Shown: piece after piece, positions 49,914 to 58,555 of the stretch
Numbering within the stretch: position 1 is the stretch's first letter
How the letters are laid out: each line of letters starts with the position of its first letter
Origin: Planococcus versutus
Lineage (GTDB): Bacteria; Bacillota; Bacilli; Bacillales_A; Planococcaceae
DNA length: 64,000 nucleotides
Assembly (NCBI RefSeq): GCF_001186155.3
Contig: NZ_CP016541.2
Location: 6,676-70,675, forward strand
Direction: 5' to 3'
Program-made: the position numbers and the translations under genes
Notes under the pieces: generated by a model
What the model was told of the DNA's origin: nothing
The model's database searches: none
The model's input: the letters and a program-made list of their open reading frames with translations, nothing else

Positions 49914-50930
49914 ATGAGGAAGTTGTCATCTCATAAACCTTTTAAATTAGTTGTTTTGTTTGCTTCTATTGTGGTGATGATTTTTTCATTTGTTTTGAGT
50001 CTCTCATTAGGGCAAAATTCAATTCCATTTTGGACGACGATCGAAGCACTTCTTTACTTTGATGCAACGAATACCGAACACATTATTGTCACAACTTCTA
50101 GAATGACAAGGGCCATTATCGCAACCTTTATAGGGGCTAACTTAGCTGTGGCAGGTGCATTAATGCAGGCGATGACGAGAAACCCATTAGCCTCTCCAGA
50201 TATCCTAGGTGTCAATGCAGGTGCGTTATTTTTTATTGTCTTGTCAGCGACCTTTTTTTCTGTAGATTCCCTGCAGTCCTATATGTGGATTGCTTTTTTA
50301 GGTGCAGGAGTGGCAGGGGTTTCTGTTTACTTTTTAGGATCGTTGGGGAAAGACGGGTTGTCGCCTATTAGACTAGTTTTAGCAGGCGCCGCCATTTCTG
50401 CCCTTTTTGTTTCATTTACACAAGGGTTGCTCGTGGTTGATGAACAACGACTACAGAGCATCTTATTTTGGTTAGCAGGATCGGTATCGGGAAGAAGTTT
50501 AGATATGATTATTCCTGTCTTACCCTATATGCTAATCGCCTTATTCATTGCTTTATTCTTAGGGAAACCCGTGACCATCTTACTTGCAGGAGAAGATGTA
50601 GCGAAGAGCTTAGGTCAACGAACGGCCTTGCTGAAAGTGATCATTGGTATAGTCGTTATTGTATTGGCGGGTGGCTCTGTAGCGGTGGCAGGTTCAATCG
50701 GATTTATTGGTTTGATTGTTCCTCATTTAGTTAAAGGAATCGTTGGACCTGATTACCGTTGGGTGATTATTTTGAGTGCTTTAATGGGAGCTAGCTTACT
50801 GTTACTGGCAGATGTGGTTGCTCGATTTATTATTGCTCCCCAGGAAATGCCCATTGGTGTGATGACAGCGTTAATTGGCACACCGTTTTTCATTTATATT
50901 GCTCGGAAAGGCGTGGTGAAGAATGGGTAG
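49914..50930 (+). CDS. FecCD-type siderophore permease 1
   Basis: A 338-residue permease with about nine or ten membrane helices. The family signature GANLAVAGALMQAMTRNPLASPDILGVNAGA is near residue 72, and GSIGFIGLIVPHLVKGIVGPDYR near residue 262 is the loop that meets the ATPase. It forms the channel with permease 2. It ends overlapping the start of permease 2 by 8 bases. Confidence 0.93.
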   Translation: MRKLSSHKPFKLVVLFASIVVMIFSFVLSLSLGQNSIPFWTTIEALLYFDATNTEHIIVTTSRMTRAIIATFIGANLAVAGALMQAMTRNPLASPDILGVNAGALFFIVLSATFFSVDSLQSYMWIAFLGAGVAGVSVYFLGSLGKDGLSPIRLVLAGAAISALFVSFTQGLLVVDEQRLQSILFWLAGSVSGRSLDMIIPVLPYMLIALFIALFLGKPVTILLAGEDVAKSLGQRTALLKVIIGIVVIVLAGGSVAVAGSIGFIGLIVPHLVKGIVGPDYRWVIILSALMGASLLLLADVVARFIIAPQEMPIGVMTALIGTPFFIYIARKGVVKNG

Positions 50931-51957
50931 ACACATTACGGTTAAAAGTAAATCAGAAAATTTTTCTTTTCAAGTCGATAAAAAAACCATTACTACTGTA
51001 ATAGCACTCGCTTTATTAGCTATCGCAATATTGATGATGAGTCTGTCGATTGGAAGTAGTTTTATCAGTCCATGGGTCATCATTAAAAATTTAATGGGTA
51101 TTGTAGAACCGGACTTTATACTGAACGAACTGAGATTGCCACGCGTGTTACTTGCCTTTATGGTGGGCGCAGCTTTAGGCGTGGCAGGATCTATTTTGCA
51201 AGCAATTATACGGAATCCTTTAGCCTCGCCAGACATTATCGGTATAACAGCCGGAGCTTCTGCGGGCGCAATTATTTTTATTGTGGTTTTCTTAGGAACG
51301 GTTAGTGCAGTATTTATGCCACTAGCTGCCATTTTAGGGGCAGTAATTGTCGCCTCAATCATCTATTTGCTGGCATGGAATAACGGAGTAACACCCATTC
51401 GTCTTGTGTTAATCGGTATCGGAATCGCGGCTGCGATGAAAGCAATTGTCTTAATGATGATCGTGTTGAGCGATACAGCTGTAACCACCAAAGCCTATCT
51501 CTGGTTGACTGGCAGTTTGTACGGTTCAAATTGGGGACATGTCTATTCGATGTTACCTTTTGTTCTCCTATTTATTCCGTTGACGGCTTTTCTGGCTCGC
51601 TCTGTAAGTGTCAAGGAATTGGGAGATGATATTGCGACGGGGCTTGGTGTGAAAGTTCAATCTAGGCGTTTTTTATTGCTATTGATCAGTGTGGTGCTTG
51701 CGGGAACGGCGGCAGCTTTCGCGGGAGGAATCGAATTTGTTGGTTTGATTGCACCGCACATTGGGCGATTACTGATTGGTCGCTCATTTGCTGCACTTAT
51801 ACCGGTATCGGCATTAATCGGCGGAATGATTGTGGTGTTAGCTGATTTTGTGGCGCGCACTGCATTTTTACCCTTAGATCTTCCGGCGGGAGTATTTACG
51901 GCTGCCATTGGCGCACCATTTTTCATTTATCTCCTATTTCGAAATCGAAATGGATAA
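50923..51957 (+). CDS. FecCD-type siderophore permease 2
   Basis: A 344-residue partner permease with GAALGVAGSILQAIIRNPLASPDIIGITAGA and GGIEFVGLIAPHIGRLLIG at the same relative positions as permease 1. About nine or ten helices. Overlap with permease 1 suggests coupled translation and a heterodimer of fixed ratio. The ATPase gene follows 30 bases on. Confidence 0.93.
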   Translation: MGRHITVKSKSENFSFQVDKKTITTVIALALLAIAILMMSLSIGSSFISPWVIIKNLMGIVEPDFILNELRLPRVLLAFMVGAALGVAGSILQAIIRNPLASPDIIGITAGASAGAIIFIVVFLGTVSAVFMPLAAILGAVIVASIIYLLAWNNGVTPIRLVLIGIGIAAAMKAIVLMMIVLSDTAVTTKAYLWLTGSLYGSNWGHVYSMLPFVLLFIPLTAFLARSVSVKELGDDIATGLGVKVQSRRFLLLLISVVLAGTAAAFAGGIEFVGLIAPHIGRLLIGRSFAALIPVSALIGGMIVVLADFVARTAFLPLDLPAGVFTAAIGAPFFIYLLFRNRNG

Positions 51958-51986
51958 TGCGATAGAAAGGGGACGAGGAAATACGT

Positions 51987-52772
51987 ATGTTAGAAGCAAA
52001 TTCTTTATCCTTAGGCTATGGTCAAACTAAAGTCATTGAAGATTTACAATTAACCATCCCAAAAGGAGAAATCACCGTTTTTGTTGGAGCCAATGGCTGT
52101 GGAAAATCGACCTTGCTAAGATCTTTAGCAAGGCTTATCAAACCACAAACTGGAGAGATTTTGCTAAATGGGATGGGGTTAAAAAAACAGTCCACAAAAG
52201 AAGTAGCTAAGAAACTGGCTATTCTTCCTCAAACTCCGTTAGCTCCAGAAGGTCTAACGGTTTTACAACTAGTTAAACAGGGCAGGTATCCTCATCAGAG
52301 TTGGTTAAAGCAATGGTCGGAGGAAGATGAGTCTGTCGTCAATCGTGTGTTAGAACTAACCGATATGAAAGAATTTGAAGAAAAAACGGTGGATTCGTTA
52401 TCAGGTGGCCAAAGACAGCGTGCCTGGATTGCGATGACACTCGCTCAAAAAACAGATGTAATTTTATTAGATGAGCCAACAACCTATTTGGATTTAGCGC
52501 ATCAAATCGAAATTTTAGATCTTCTGTTTGAGTTAAATGAAAAAGAAAACAGAACCATCGTGATGGTTCTTCACGATTTAAATTTAGCGTGCCGGTATGC
52601 ACATCACATTGTAGCCATTTGCGATAAGAATGTTTATTCACAAGGCAAACCAGAAGAAGTGATCACCCCTCAAATGGTCAACGATGTATTTTCCATGCGC
52701 TGTGAAATAGGGAAAGATCCCTTATATGGGACCCCTGTATGCATTCCATATGGCAAGGGTAGAAAAATTTAA
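51987..52772 (+). CDS. Siderophore importer ATPase
   Basis: A 261-residue FecE-type ABC ATPase. Walker A is GANGCGKSTLLRS, the signature LSGGQRQRAWIAMTLAQ, Walker B VILLDEPTTYLD and the switch His is in MVLHDLNLACRYA. It powers import through the two permeases. AAAGGGGACGAGGAAA precedes the ATG. It is followed 16 bases on by an oxidoreductase gene in the same operon. Confidence 0.94.
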   Translation: MLEANSLSLGYGQTKVIEDLQLTIPKGEITVFVGANGCGKSTLLRSLARLIKPQTGEILLNGMGLKKQSTKEVAKKLAILPQTPLAPEGLTVLQLVKQGRYPHQSWLKQWSEEDESVVNRVLELTDMKEFEEKTVDSLSGGQRQRAWIAMTLAQKTDVILLDEPTTYLDLAHQIEILDLLFELNEKENRTIVMVLHDLNLACRYAHHIVAICDKNVYSQGKPEEVITPQMVNDVFSMRCEIGKDPLYGTPVCIPYGKGRKI

Positions 52773-52788
52773 AGAAAGGAGTTTTTCG

Positions 52789-53844
52789 ATGAAGCCTAAA
52801 GAGATTTTTGACGTGAGTATCATTGGTGGTGGACCGGCGGGGCTTTTTTCTACGTTTTATAGTGGGTGTCGTGAGATGAAAGTGAAATTAATCGAATACC
52901 ATTCAGTGCTTGGAGGAAAACTAAATGTTTATCCCGAAAAATTAGTTTGGGATGTCGGAGGGGTTGTTCCGACTCCGGCGCATCAATTAGTTGACCACTT
53001 AGTGAGACAAGCCAACACATTTCAGCCAGAAATTGTCCTGGATACAAAAGTGACTTCCATTTCTAAAGACGAGGTTGGTATCTTTACTGTGCACACGCAA
53101 ACGGGTGAAGAGCATTACTCAAAAGCCGTTATCCTAGCGGTTGGAGGAGGCATACTGCAACCTACACGACTAGATATTGAAGGGGCAGAGCGCTTTGAAG
53201 TGACAAACTTGCATTATACGGTGAAGTCACTTGCTCAATTTAAAGGAAAACGCGTCTTAATTTCTGGCGGAGGAAATTCTGCGATTGATTGGGCGAATGA
53301 ATTAGAAACGATTGCAGCTAAAGTATATTTGACGTACCGAAAAGATTTATTAAAAGGACATGAAGCCGAAATAGCCAAACTGCAAAAAAGCTCCGTTCAA
53401 TGTTACTTGAACACCAAGATTGAAAAATTAATCGCATCACCTAATCATGAAACAATTCAACAAGTGGTGTTAAGTGATGAAAATCTAACCGAAACCCACT
53501 CAATAGACGTTGATGAAGTCATTATTAACCATGGTTTTGAAAGAGAAAGAGAATTAGTAGAAAACAGTCCCATTCCAATTGAAATGGCTTCTCCACGAAC
53601 CGTGGCAGGCAATTCAAAAGGAGAAACGTCGGTTGCTGGGTTATTTGCCGCAGGCGATATTTTAGAACATGATGGCAAGTTGCGTCTTATTGCTGGAGCT
53701 TTTACAGACGGTGCTACTGCAGTTAATCATGCGAAATCATATATTGAACCCGATGCTAGTAATCGGGGGATTGTTTCTACGCATAACGAAATGTTCAAAG
53801 TAAAGAACAAAGAAATTTTCAGGACTATGCAATCTAATAAATAA
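52789..53844 (+). CDS. Ferredoxin-NADP reductase type flavoprotein (YumC-like)
   Basis: A 351-residue FAD/NAD(P)-binding oxidoreductase. FAD site VSIIGGGPAGLFSTFY near residue 9, NADPH site VLISGGGNSAIDWANEL near residue 160, and GLFAAGDILEH near residue 285. The order and length match thioredoxin-reductase-like ferredoxin-NADP reductases such as YumC, without the CxxC of thioredoxin reductase. ATG 52789 follows AAAGGAG. As the last gene of the Fur-controlled import operon it probably reduces ferric siderophore or supplies electrons for that step in the cytoplasm. Confidence 0.85.
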   Translation: MKPKEIFDVSIIGGGPAGLFSTFYSGCREMKVKLIEYHSVLGGKLNVYPEKLVWDVGGVVPTPAHQLVDHLVRQANTFQPEIVLDTKVTSISKDEVGIFTVHTQTGEEHYSKAVILAVGGGILQPTRLDIEGAERFEVTNLHYTVKSLAQFKGKRVLISGGGNSAIDWANELETIAAKVYLTYRKDLLKGHEAEIAKLQKSSVQCYLNTKIEKLIASPNHETIQQVVLSDENLTETHSIDVDEVIINHGFERERELVENSPIPIEMASPRTVAGNSKGETSVAGLFAAGDILEHDGKLRLIAGAFTDGATAVNHAKSYIEPDASNRGIVSTHNEMFKVKNKEIFRTMQSNK

Positions 53845-53851
53845 AACAGAA

Positions 53852-53896
53852 AAACCTAAAAATCCATCGGTAGTATGACGATGGATTTTTAGGTTT
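53852..53896. terminator. Bidirectional terminator after the siderophore operon
   Basis: AAACCTAAAAATCCATCG pairs with CGATGGATTTTTAGGTTT around a 9-base loop. It serves both the import operon and the converging RelE-type gene. Confidence 0.85.
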
Positions 53897-53912
53897 AGCA
53901 AAATAACCTTAT

Positions 53913-54260
53913 TTAGTTTTCTAAATTCTTTAAGAAATCAGCAAGTCGGTTAGAAGCGTCTTTAAATGCTTTATCTTCGTCTCGATCTCCTACACCAAGA
54001 ATCATGACGATTTCTAACTCGTCCTCTGTTCTACCCGTAATTCGATAAATAACGCGAATGCCACTGCCTTTAAACTTCAATTCCTTACAACCATGCAATT
54101 TCATATTCCGTTTATTTTCAAGTTCTTTTCCAAGTGTATCCGCACGTATGCGTAACTTTGCTAATCCCTTATTCACATGTCCTTTTACGCTGCCATCTAG
54201 CTTATCGTATTCCCTTTGAGCCTTTTTATCGAATCGAATCTTATATCGATCTTGACTCAT
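53913..54260 (-). CDS. RelE/ParE-type toxin
   Basis: A 115-residue protein of the RelE fold: YKIRFDKKAQREYDKLDGSVKGHVNKGLAKL, then KELKFKGSGIRVIYRITGR. RelE-type toxins cut mRNA at the ribosome. The gene starts where the antitoxin gene ends, with no gap, so they are coupled. The family level is clear; RelE versus ParE activity is not. Confidence 0.85.
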   Translation of the reverse strand: MSQDRYKIRFDKKAQREYDKLDGSVKGHVNKGLAKLRIRADTLGKELENKRNMKLHGCKELKFKGSGIRVIYRITGRTEDELEIVMILGVGDRDEDKAFKDASNRLADFLKNLEN

Positions 54261-54620
54261 TTATTCAAATAACTCGTCATCTGCAATTTCATCCGGATCA
54301 CTAGACATAATTTGAGCATAACTAACTTCCCCTACAGCTTCGCGTAGTGAGATAGAGTCTTCGGGATGGGCATCAGCATATTCAGCACGACGGGCAATTT
54401 CGTCCATATAAAATAATTCACGATAAGTTTCAAGCTCTTGATACATTTTAAGGTAGTATGCGTAATCTAACACAACACTGTCGAGCTTGTTGTTTGACAA
54501 AATGTATTGAGGTGAATTCTTTGCAGCAGCTCGTACTTTGCCGAACGTTTTAGAAGCAATTCCAGCTGCTGTGATTTGTTCATCGCTGAACTTAGGTCTT
54601 TCTGGAATATGAATACTCAT
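54261..54620 (-). CDS. Antitoxin of the RelE-type pair
   Basis: A 119-residue acidic protein beginning MSIHIPERPKFSDEQITAAG, with a helical middle and an acidic C-terminus (SSDPDEIADDELFE) of the kind that wraps the toxin. I chose ATG 54620, 8 bases after GGAG. It precedes its toxin, the usual order. The DNA-binding part probably lies in the N-terminal half. The pair should help keep the plasmid in the host line. Confidence 0.78.
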   Translation of the reverse strand: MSIHIPERPKFSDEQITAAGIASKTFGKVRAAAKNSPQYILSNNKLDSVVLDYAYYLKMYQELETYRELFYMDEIARRAEYADAHPEDSISLREAVGEVSYAQIMSSDPDEIADDELFE

Positions 54621-54969
54621 CGTTATCAACTCCTTATTGTTTCATTTAAATAAAGTATACTATAAAATATTATTCGAGTACAGAAAAAAATCCGTATTAT
54701 CATCCGTGTTTTCGTACGTACTTTGTTTCATTATGTTTTTTTACAGCTACAATTTTAATTTTTTTAGGAATGATCATACCTAGTGTCAATTAGTTATAGA
54801 AACAGAGGATTGTCTATACTGTTCATATTTTCTACTGTAAACATCGGATGATGACACACTTCACCTCAACCTTGAAACTAAGAAAAAAGAGTAGCTAAAG
54901 CTACATTTTTTAAAAAATTTACTCAACAATCGCCCGCGATTTTATTAGAATGAACAATTCATTTTGGAG
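54621..54969. other. Spacer with terminator of the VOC gene
   Basis: GTAGCT-AA-AGCTAC (54891-54904) with T runs on both sides is a terminator 66 bases past the VOC gene stop. The rest is AT-rich and shares motifs (AGAGGATTGTC, AAAAAGAGTAGC) with the spacers near 48180 and 55590. Confidence 0.5.
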
Positions 54970-55323
54970 TTATTTCTCTACAAGTCCCCATACATTTCCA
55001 AAAGGGTCAATAAGTTGGCAAATCCATACCTTATCTACTCCGAAAATTGGACCTCGGAACAGCAAACAATCATGTGATTTGAAATGCTTTATGGATTCTT
55101 TGATATCCGCTACACGCCAATATGTCACTTGTCCAGCGACACCAGATGAAATTTTATCATCACTCGGATGAATTCCAATAGTGGAGTTTGCTAAATAAAA
55201 AGCACAGTAATTTTCATTATCAAAATAAGGATTTTCACCGAGCAAATCTATAAACCATTGCTTAGCTTCCTGAACATCAGGAACAAAAAACAATACTTCT
55301 TCAACACCTAATATTCCATCCAT
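54970..55323 (-). CDS. VOC-family (glyoxalase fold) protein
   Basis: A 117-residue protein of the vicinal oxygen chelate fold: EVLFFVPDVQEAKQWFIDLLGENPYF at the start, STIGIHPSDDK in the middle and QLIDPFGNVWGLVEK at the end. Such proteins bind a metal or a drug; many on plasmids give resistance to thiol-active compounds or bleomycin-type drugs. The substrate cannot be told. GGATGGAGACGAGGAAT precedes the ATG. It has its own terminator and lies in a chain of single-gene units with similar spacers. Confidence 0.85.
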   Translation of the reverse strand: MDGILGVEEVLFFVPDVQEAKQWFIDLLGENPYFDNENYCAFYLANSTIGIHPSDDKISSGVAGQVTYWRVADIKESIKHFKSHDCLLFRGPIFGVDKVWICQLIDPFGNVWGLVEK

Positions 55324-55682
55324 ATATTCCTCGTCTCCATCCTTATCCTGGCCCGTTTATTAAAGATTAGGCTCTCTTAATTATATAATTATTTAACCCG
55401 ATGTCCCAGTAAGCCACTACATCATCAGTCGTGTTTATAAGTTTTCCATAAATTCATCATTTAAGTCCAGGAAAAAGAGAATTGTCGAAACTGTTTGCAT
55501 TTCCGATCAAAATATCGATTTAATTTTACCTACTCCATAGAAATTTTTGCTATTAAAATCGTATTCATCTCAAATTTGAAAAAAAGGTATAAAAAAAGAG
55601 TAGCGCTGGCTACTTTTTCTAAAACGTTTACTCAAAAGCTGTCCGGATTCTTGAGTATATAAGTACACCTATGTTTGTTAAA
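55324..55682. other. Spacer with terminator of the DUF4259-type operon
   Basis: AGTAGC-GCTG-GCTACT with T run (55599-55614) lies about 70 bases past the stop at 55683. TAATTATTTAAC and CACATCA-like motifs are shared with the spacer at 57060-57140. Confidence 0.5.
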
Positions 55683-56078
55683 TTAAAATCGTTTATGTGT
55701 AAATTTGTCTTGAGTAAAAGGGAATTTATATAACGAATTATAGGATATTAAGGTATCTTGAGTTAAAATTAAAACCTTCTCACTATCCATCATTCCACTA
55801 GAATTGAGTTGTTTTTTAATAGAGAAGTCGTTTTCGCCTTCTTTATTTTTGAGTTCTTTCACTAACGTATATATAGGTGATTTCATTTCATTCGATATCG
55901 AACGAATGAAATCAAAATAATCATTGCTGATACAATGGCCTTCTACAAAACCCTCTGTTTGTTGACGGGCAAAAATATAAAAATTCCCTTCCTTTTTAAC
56001 AAATGAGTGCTTATTAAATCTATCTTTCTCAATCAGTGAGCTTTTTTCAGATAGTATAAAAAAACTGAACGTAGTCAT
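55683..56078 (-). CDS. Third protein of the DUF4259-type operon
   Basis: A 131-residue soluble protein, MTTFSFFILSEKSSL..., with a beta-rich start (FYIFARQQTEGFVEGH) and a basic end. No family known to me. AAAGGAGAAGATAAG, which is the end of the preceding 35-residue gene, serves as its ribosome binding site, so the two are coupled. Its tie to the operon suggests joint function. Confidence 0.55.
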   Translation of the reverse strand: MTTFSFFILSEKSSLIEKDRFNKHSFVKKEGNFYIFARQQTEGFVEGHCISNDYFDFIRSISNEMKSPIYTLVKELKNKEGENDFSIKKQLNSSGMMDSEKVLILTQDTLISYNSLYKFPFTQDKFTHKRF

Positions 56079-56081
56079 ATC

Positions 56082-56189
56082 TTATCTTCTCCTTTCATTT
56101 AAAAATTTATCCCAATAGCGTGCATTAATTTCCTCTAAAATGCTTAGTAAACGATCGTCCATGTAAGTGTAAGGGTCGTTATTCAACAT
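56082..56189 (-). CDS. 35-residue miniprotein between the two larger genes
   Basis: A short frame, MLNNDPYTYMDDRLLSILEE..., ending FLNERRR. Its ATG lies within the last codons of the DUF4259-type gene, with AAAGGCG 7 bases before, and its stop lies in the leader of the next gene. The overlap on both sides and the clean amphipathic helix (DRLLSILEEINARYWDKFL) speak for a real coupled gene. Confidence 0.5.
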   Translation of the reverse strand: MLNNDPYTYMDDRLLSILEEINARYWDKFLNERRR

Positions 56190-56937
56190 GATAAAACGCC
56201 TTTAAGTTTTCATCAAATGCTTTCCAAGTTAAGGCGATAGATGGTGCTTCCATATCCAATACAGTTTTTATTCCTTCTGCTACTACTTGTACTCTTTTTA
56301 TTGGGTTATCTCTTTTACCAGCGGGGAAAATAGCTAATGCGTTTAACTCTTGATGACCATTTTCCCACGTCCATTTTCTTAATTCTAATTCACTAATTTG
56401 TTTTTTGGGAGGAATCTCTTTCCCTGTCCAATCACATATTTCGAAAAGTGGATATTTGTCTCCAGTCCCTTGTTCAATAATTCCGATGACCTTAAGGAGA
56501 ATAAAATTCCCTGAAACTAATTCATAGCTAATGGCATCACCAGCTTTTAAAAATGTCTTGGTTACAAACCTCTTTGGAATTCTTTTAGCTGGTGATTGCG
56601 GGGACTGTAATTGTTCTTTTAGTTTCAGGAGAACAGATTCACGTTTTTTATGTAATTTTGGATCTTCTTCCCAACGTTCAAGGTCCACACCACTATCAAT
56701 AATTTCAATTGCTTTATGTTTGACTTCTTCTTGAAGCCTTCCTAACTTCCACTGTATTAAAGTGAATGACAACCAAAAGACTGTAATTTCTTCATCATCT
56801 AACTCATGTTGAAATTCTTTAATTACTACTTTACTTGCTTCTTCATTCGAATAATTTTCTCCTAATAAATCCTTATATCTAAAACTGATATCTTCAGCCA
56901 CATCATCGGATAATATTGCTACTCCCCAAACACCCAC
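56179..56937 (-). CDS. DUF4259-like protein
   Basis: A protein of 252 residues. I chose GTG 56937, six bases after GGGAG, because it gives MGVWGVAILSDDVAEDISFRY, the typical start of DUF4259 proteins (WG followed by an acidic segment). The middle is helical and the C-terminal 120 residues (GDAISYELVSGNFILLKVIGI) look like a small beta-barrel. DUF4259 proteins are often found beside toxin-immunity genes, but their job is not known to me. Confidence 0.65.
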   Translation of the reverse strand: MGVWGVAILSDDVAEDISFRYKDLLGENYSNEEASKVVIKEFQHELDDEEITVFWLSFTLIQWKLGRLQEEVKHKAIEIIDSGVDLERWEEDPKLHKKRESVLLKLKEQLQSPQSPAKRIPKRFVTKTFLKAGDAISYELVSGNFILLKVIGIIEQGTGDKYPLFEICDWTGKEIPPKKQISELELRKWTWENGHQELNALAIFPAGKRDNPIKRVQVVAEGIKTVLDMEAPSIALTWKAFDENLKAFYHVE

Positions 56938-57329
56938 ATCAACACTCCCAGATTTCAAAATGTAATTTTTTAAAAATTCAATGAAGAAATTCGAAGTACC
57001 TTATTCAACTAACCGTGCTCTAATTGTTCAAAAGCTCTATTTTTAAAAAATAGGTTCGTTTGTTGAAAAATAATCTCTCTTGATCACATAATTATTTAAC
57101 CAACATGCTAAAAAGCTAACACATCAATAGTCAATTTTTAAATTACTTCTCATAAATATACCATTTAAGTTTAGGAAATAGAGGAATACCAATACTAATA
57201 TACCCTCGCTTACCTTCTACTTTTGTAAGCGTCCAATATCAAAAACCTAGTTTCTTGAATCAATTTCATAAATCGCCCTTTTAAAAAAGTTTAGACGGTT
57301 TTTCGGACCATTTTTCCTGTTTTTAAAAT
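56938..57329. other. Spacer between the DUF4259-type operon and IS remnants
   Basis: No gene. CATAATTATTTAACC and TAACACATCAATAGTC resemble the spacer near 55385-55430. The right part leads into the transposase fragment. Confidence 0.4.
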
Positions 57330-57551
57330 TTAAGCGGCTGCTAAAGCACGGTTTCTAGCGACTTTCAAACGATCGCTCGCCAATCGGGACGCGTTGTAAA
57401 TCAACGAAACGAGTTCAAAATGGACTTTCGCTTTCTTGCCTGTCCGGTGTCGAACATTATTCAAATCGAAATACTCCTTCAAGTAAGCGTTGACGCGTTC
57501 CACTGCGGCGCGCTGTTTATAGAACAGCGTCCATTTCAAGGAACCTACCAA
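57330..57551 (-). pseudogene. DDE transposase fragment (C-terminal)
   Basis: A 73-residue frame with YKQRAAVERVNAYLKEYFDLNNVRHR and LVSLIYNASRLASDRL. This is the last part of a DDE-type transposase with the catalytic Glu in AVERVN. The N-terminal part is gone, replaced at about 57555 by IstB-derived sequence on the other strand. The family is probably IS4/IS1634-like but uncertain. Confidence 0.7.
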
Positions 57552-57559
57552 AAAACCAT

Positions 57560-57837
57560 GAAAGCTTACCGGAAGGTAAACTTATTGAAATTAGAAGAGT
57601 GGATGCTTGTCTCCTTGACAGAAAATGAAGCACGAGATGTCTTGGAAATCGTTGAGGCCAGGTATCAGAACGCTACCCACAGTCTTCTGTTCTCAATTTG
57701 AACCAGACGGTTGGTATGAATAAATTGGCGAAGCAACGTTAACTGATGCCATTTTCGACCGGGTGATTCATAGTTCGCACTCCATTTTCATTGACGGAAA
57801 GATTTCTATGCGAGAGAGACTAGGGATTCACTCATAA
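57560..57837 (+). pseudogene. IstB (IS21 family) C-terminal remnant
   Basis: Plus-strand pieces read LTENEARDVLEIVEARYQNATHSLLFSI, then after a frame change DGWYE, GEATLTDAIFDRVIHSSHSIFIDGKISMRERLGIHS. This is the last 90 or so residues of an IstB helper ATPase. A shorter copy of the same end lies at 3268-3320. Confidence 0.65.
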
Positions 57838-57881
57838 GAATAAAAAGACCGCCCGAGGGCTGCCTTTTTATTCTTATGAGT
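57830..57881. terminator. Long perfect inverted repeat at the end of the IS21 remnant
   Basis: ACTCATAAGAATAAAAAG and CTTTTTATTCTTATGAGT are perfect 18-bp arms around a 16-base GC-rich loop. It may be a terminator or part of the former IS end. Confidence 0.6.
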
Positions 57882-58396
57882 GGTTCTCTGATGTCCGGAG
57901 TGGTTTTTAAACATGTCCGCCCTGGTTCTATTTCATGGCACGACTGGTCCTCGAGTTTGTCCTTCTTCAATGATTCATTGATACTAAAGGGTTCACTACT
58001 TTAAAAATCATGGATAACATCGGTTGTTATAGCAAATAGATTTTTTGCAATTTATTTTAAAGAGGTATCAACTACCTTAATAATGCACCATTTTTTTAAA
58101 TATTAAGATATTTTGAGTAAGCAATTGTATCTAAAAAAGTTGATTGTGGTCAACACCAGAGTCATCAGAATATGCCTTTACCCTCTTGTATCTTAAATTG
58201 GAATATACCAAATTAACCGATACGTAAACAGGAACTTTAAGAATATTAGGTAATAGAGAGGTTTAGGTAAATAGTCATAGGCATAAATATTTATATAAAT
58301 TATTTAAATGGGAATAAAATATGCATAAATACATATTTTATTCCCACTTAATCTGTTAATTTATTATTTATAAGTTAAATGTCTAGGAGGAATAAT
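57882..58396. other. Spacer and promoter region of the PapR-like gene
   Basis: No protein-like frame apart from relics near 57890-57980. The right third is very AT-rich and holds the PlcR-box palindrome (58310-58345). Confidence 0.5.
58310..58345. promoter_or_regulatory. PlcR-box palindrome before the PapR-like gene
   Basis: TATGCATAAATACATA (58320-58335) fits the PlcR box TATGNANNNNTNCATA at every fixed base. It sits inside a larger perfect palindrome, GGGAATAAAATATG and CATATTTTATTCCC around 8 bases. It is 61 bases before the peptide start codon. Confidence 0.75.
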
Positions 58397-58555
58397 ATGT
58401 TAAAAAGTAAGAGTTTTATATTGGGTACTATTATAGCTATTTTTTCAATAACTTTAATATTTACAAATGGTTTGCAAATTGACAGTGCTTTCAGCAACGG
58501 AGGGGACATTGCTGGAGATTTATTTCCGAATACTGAACTTCCATTCGAAAACTAG
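58397..58555 (+). CDS. PapR-like signal peptide precursor
   Basis: A 52-residue precursor. AGGAGGAATAAT precedes the ATG. Basic start MLKSKS, a hydrophobic export helix (about residues 7-25), then a short tail ending NTELPFEN. The known PapR peptides of the Bacillus cereus group end in LPFE-type heptapeptides, so the last 7-8 residues are the likely signal. The peptide would be exported, cut and taken back to activate the PlcR-like regulator encoded convergently; the stop codons overlap by 4 bases. The PlcR box before the gene predicts positive feedback. Confidence 0.75.
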   Translation: MLKSKSFILGTIIAIFSITLIFTNGLQIDSAFSNGGDIAGDLFPNTELPFEN

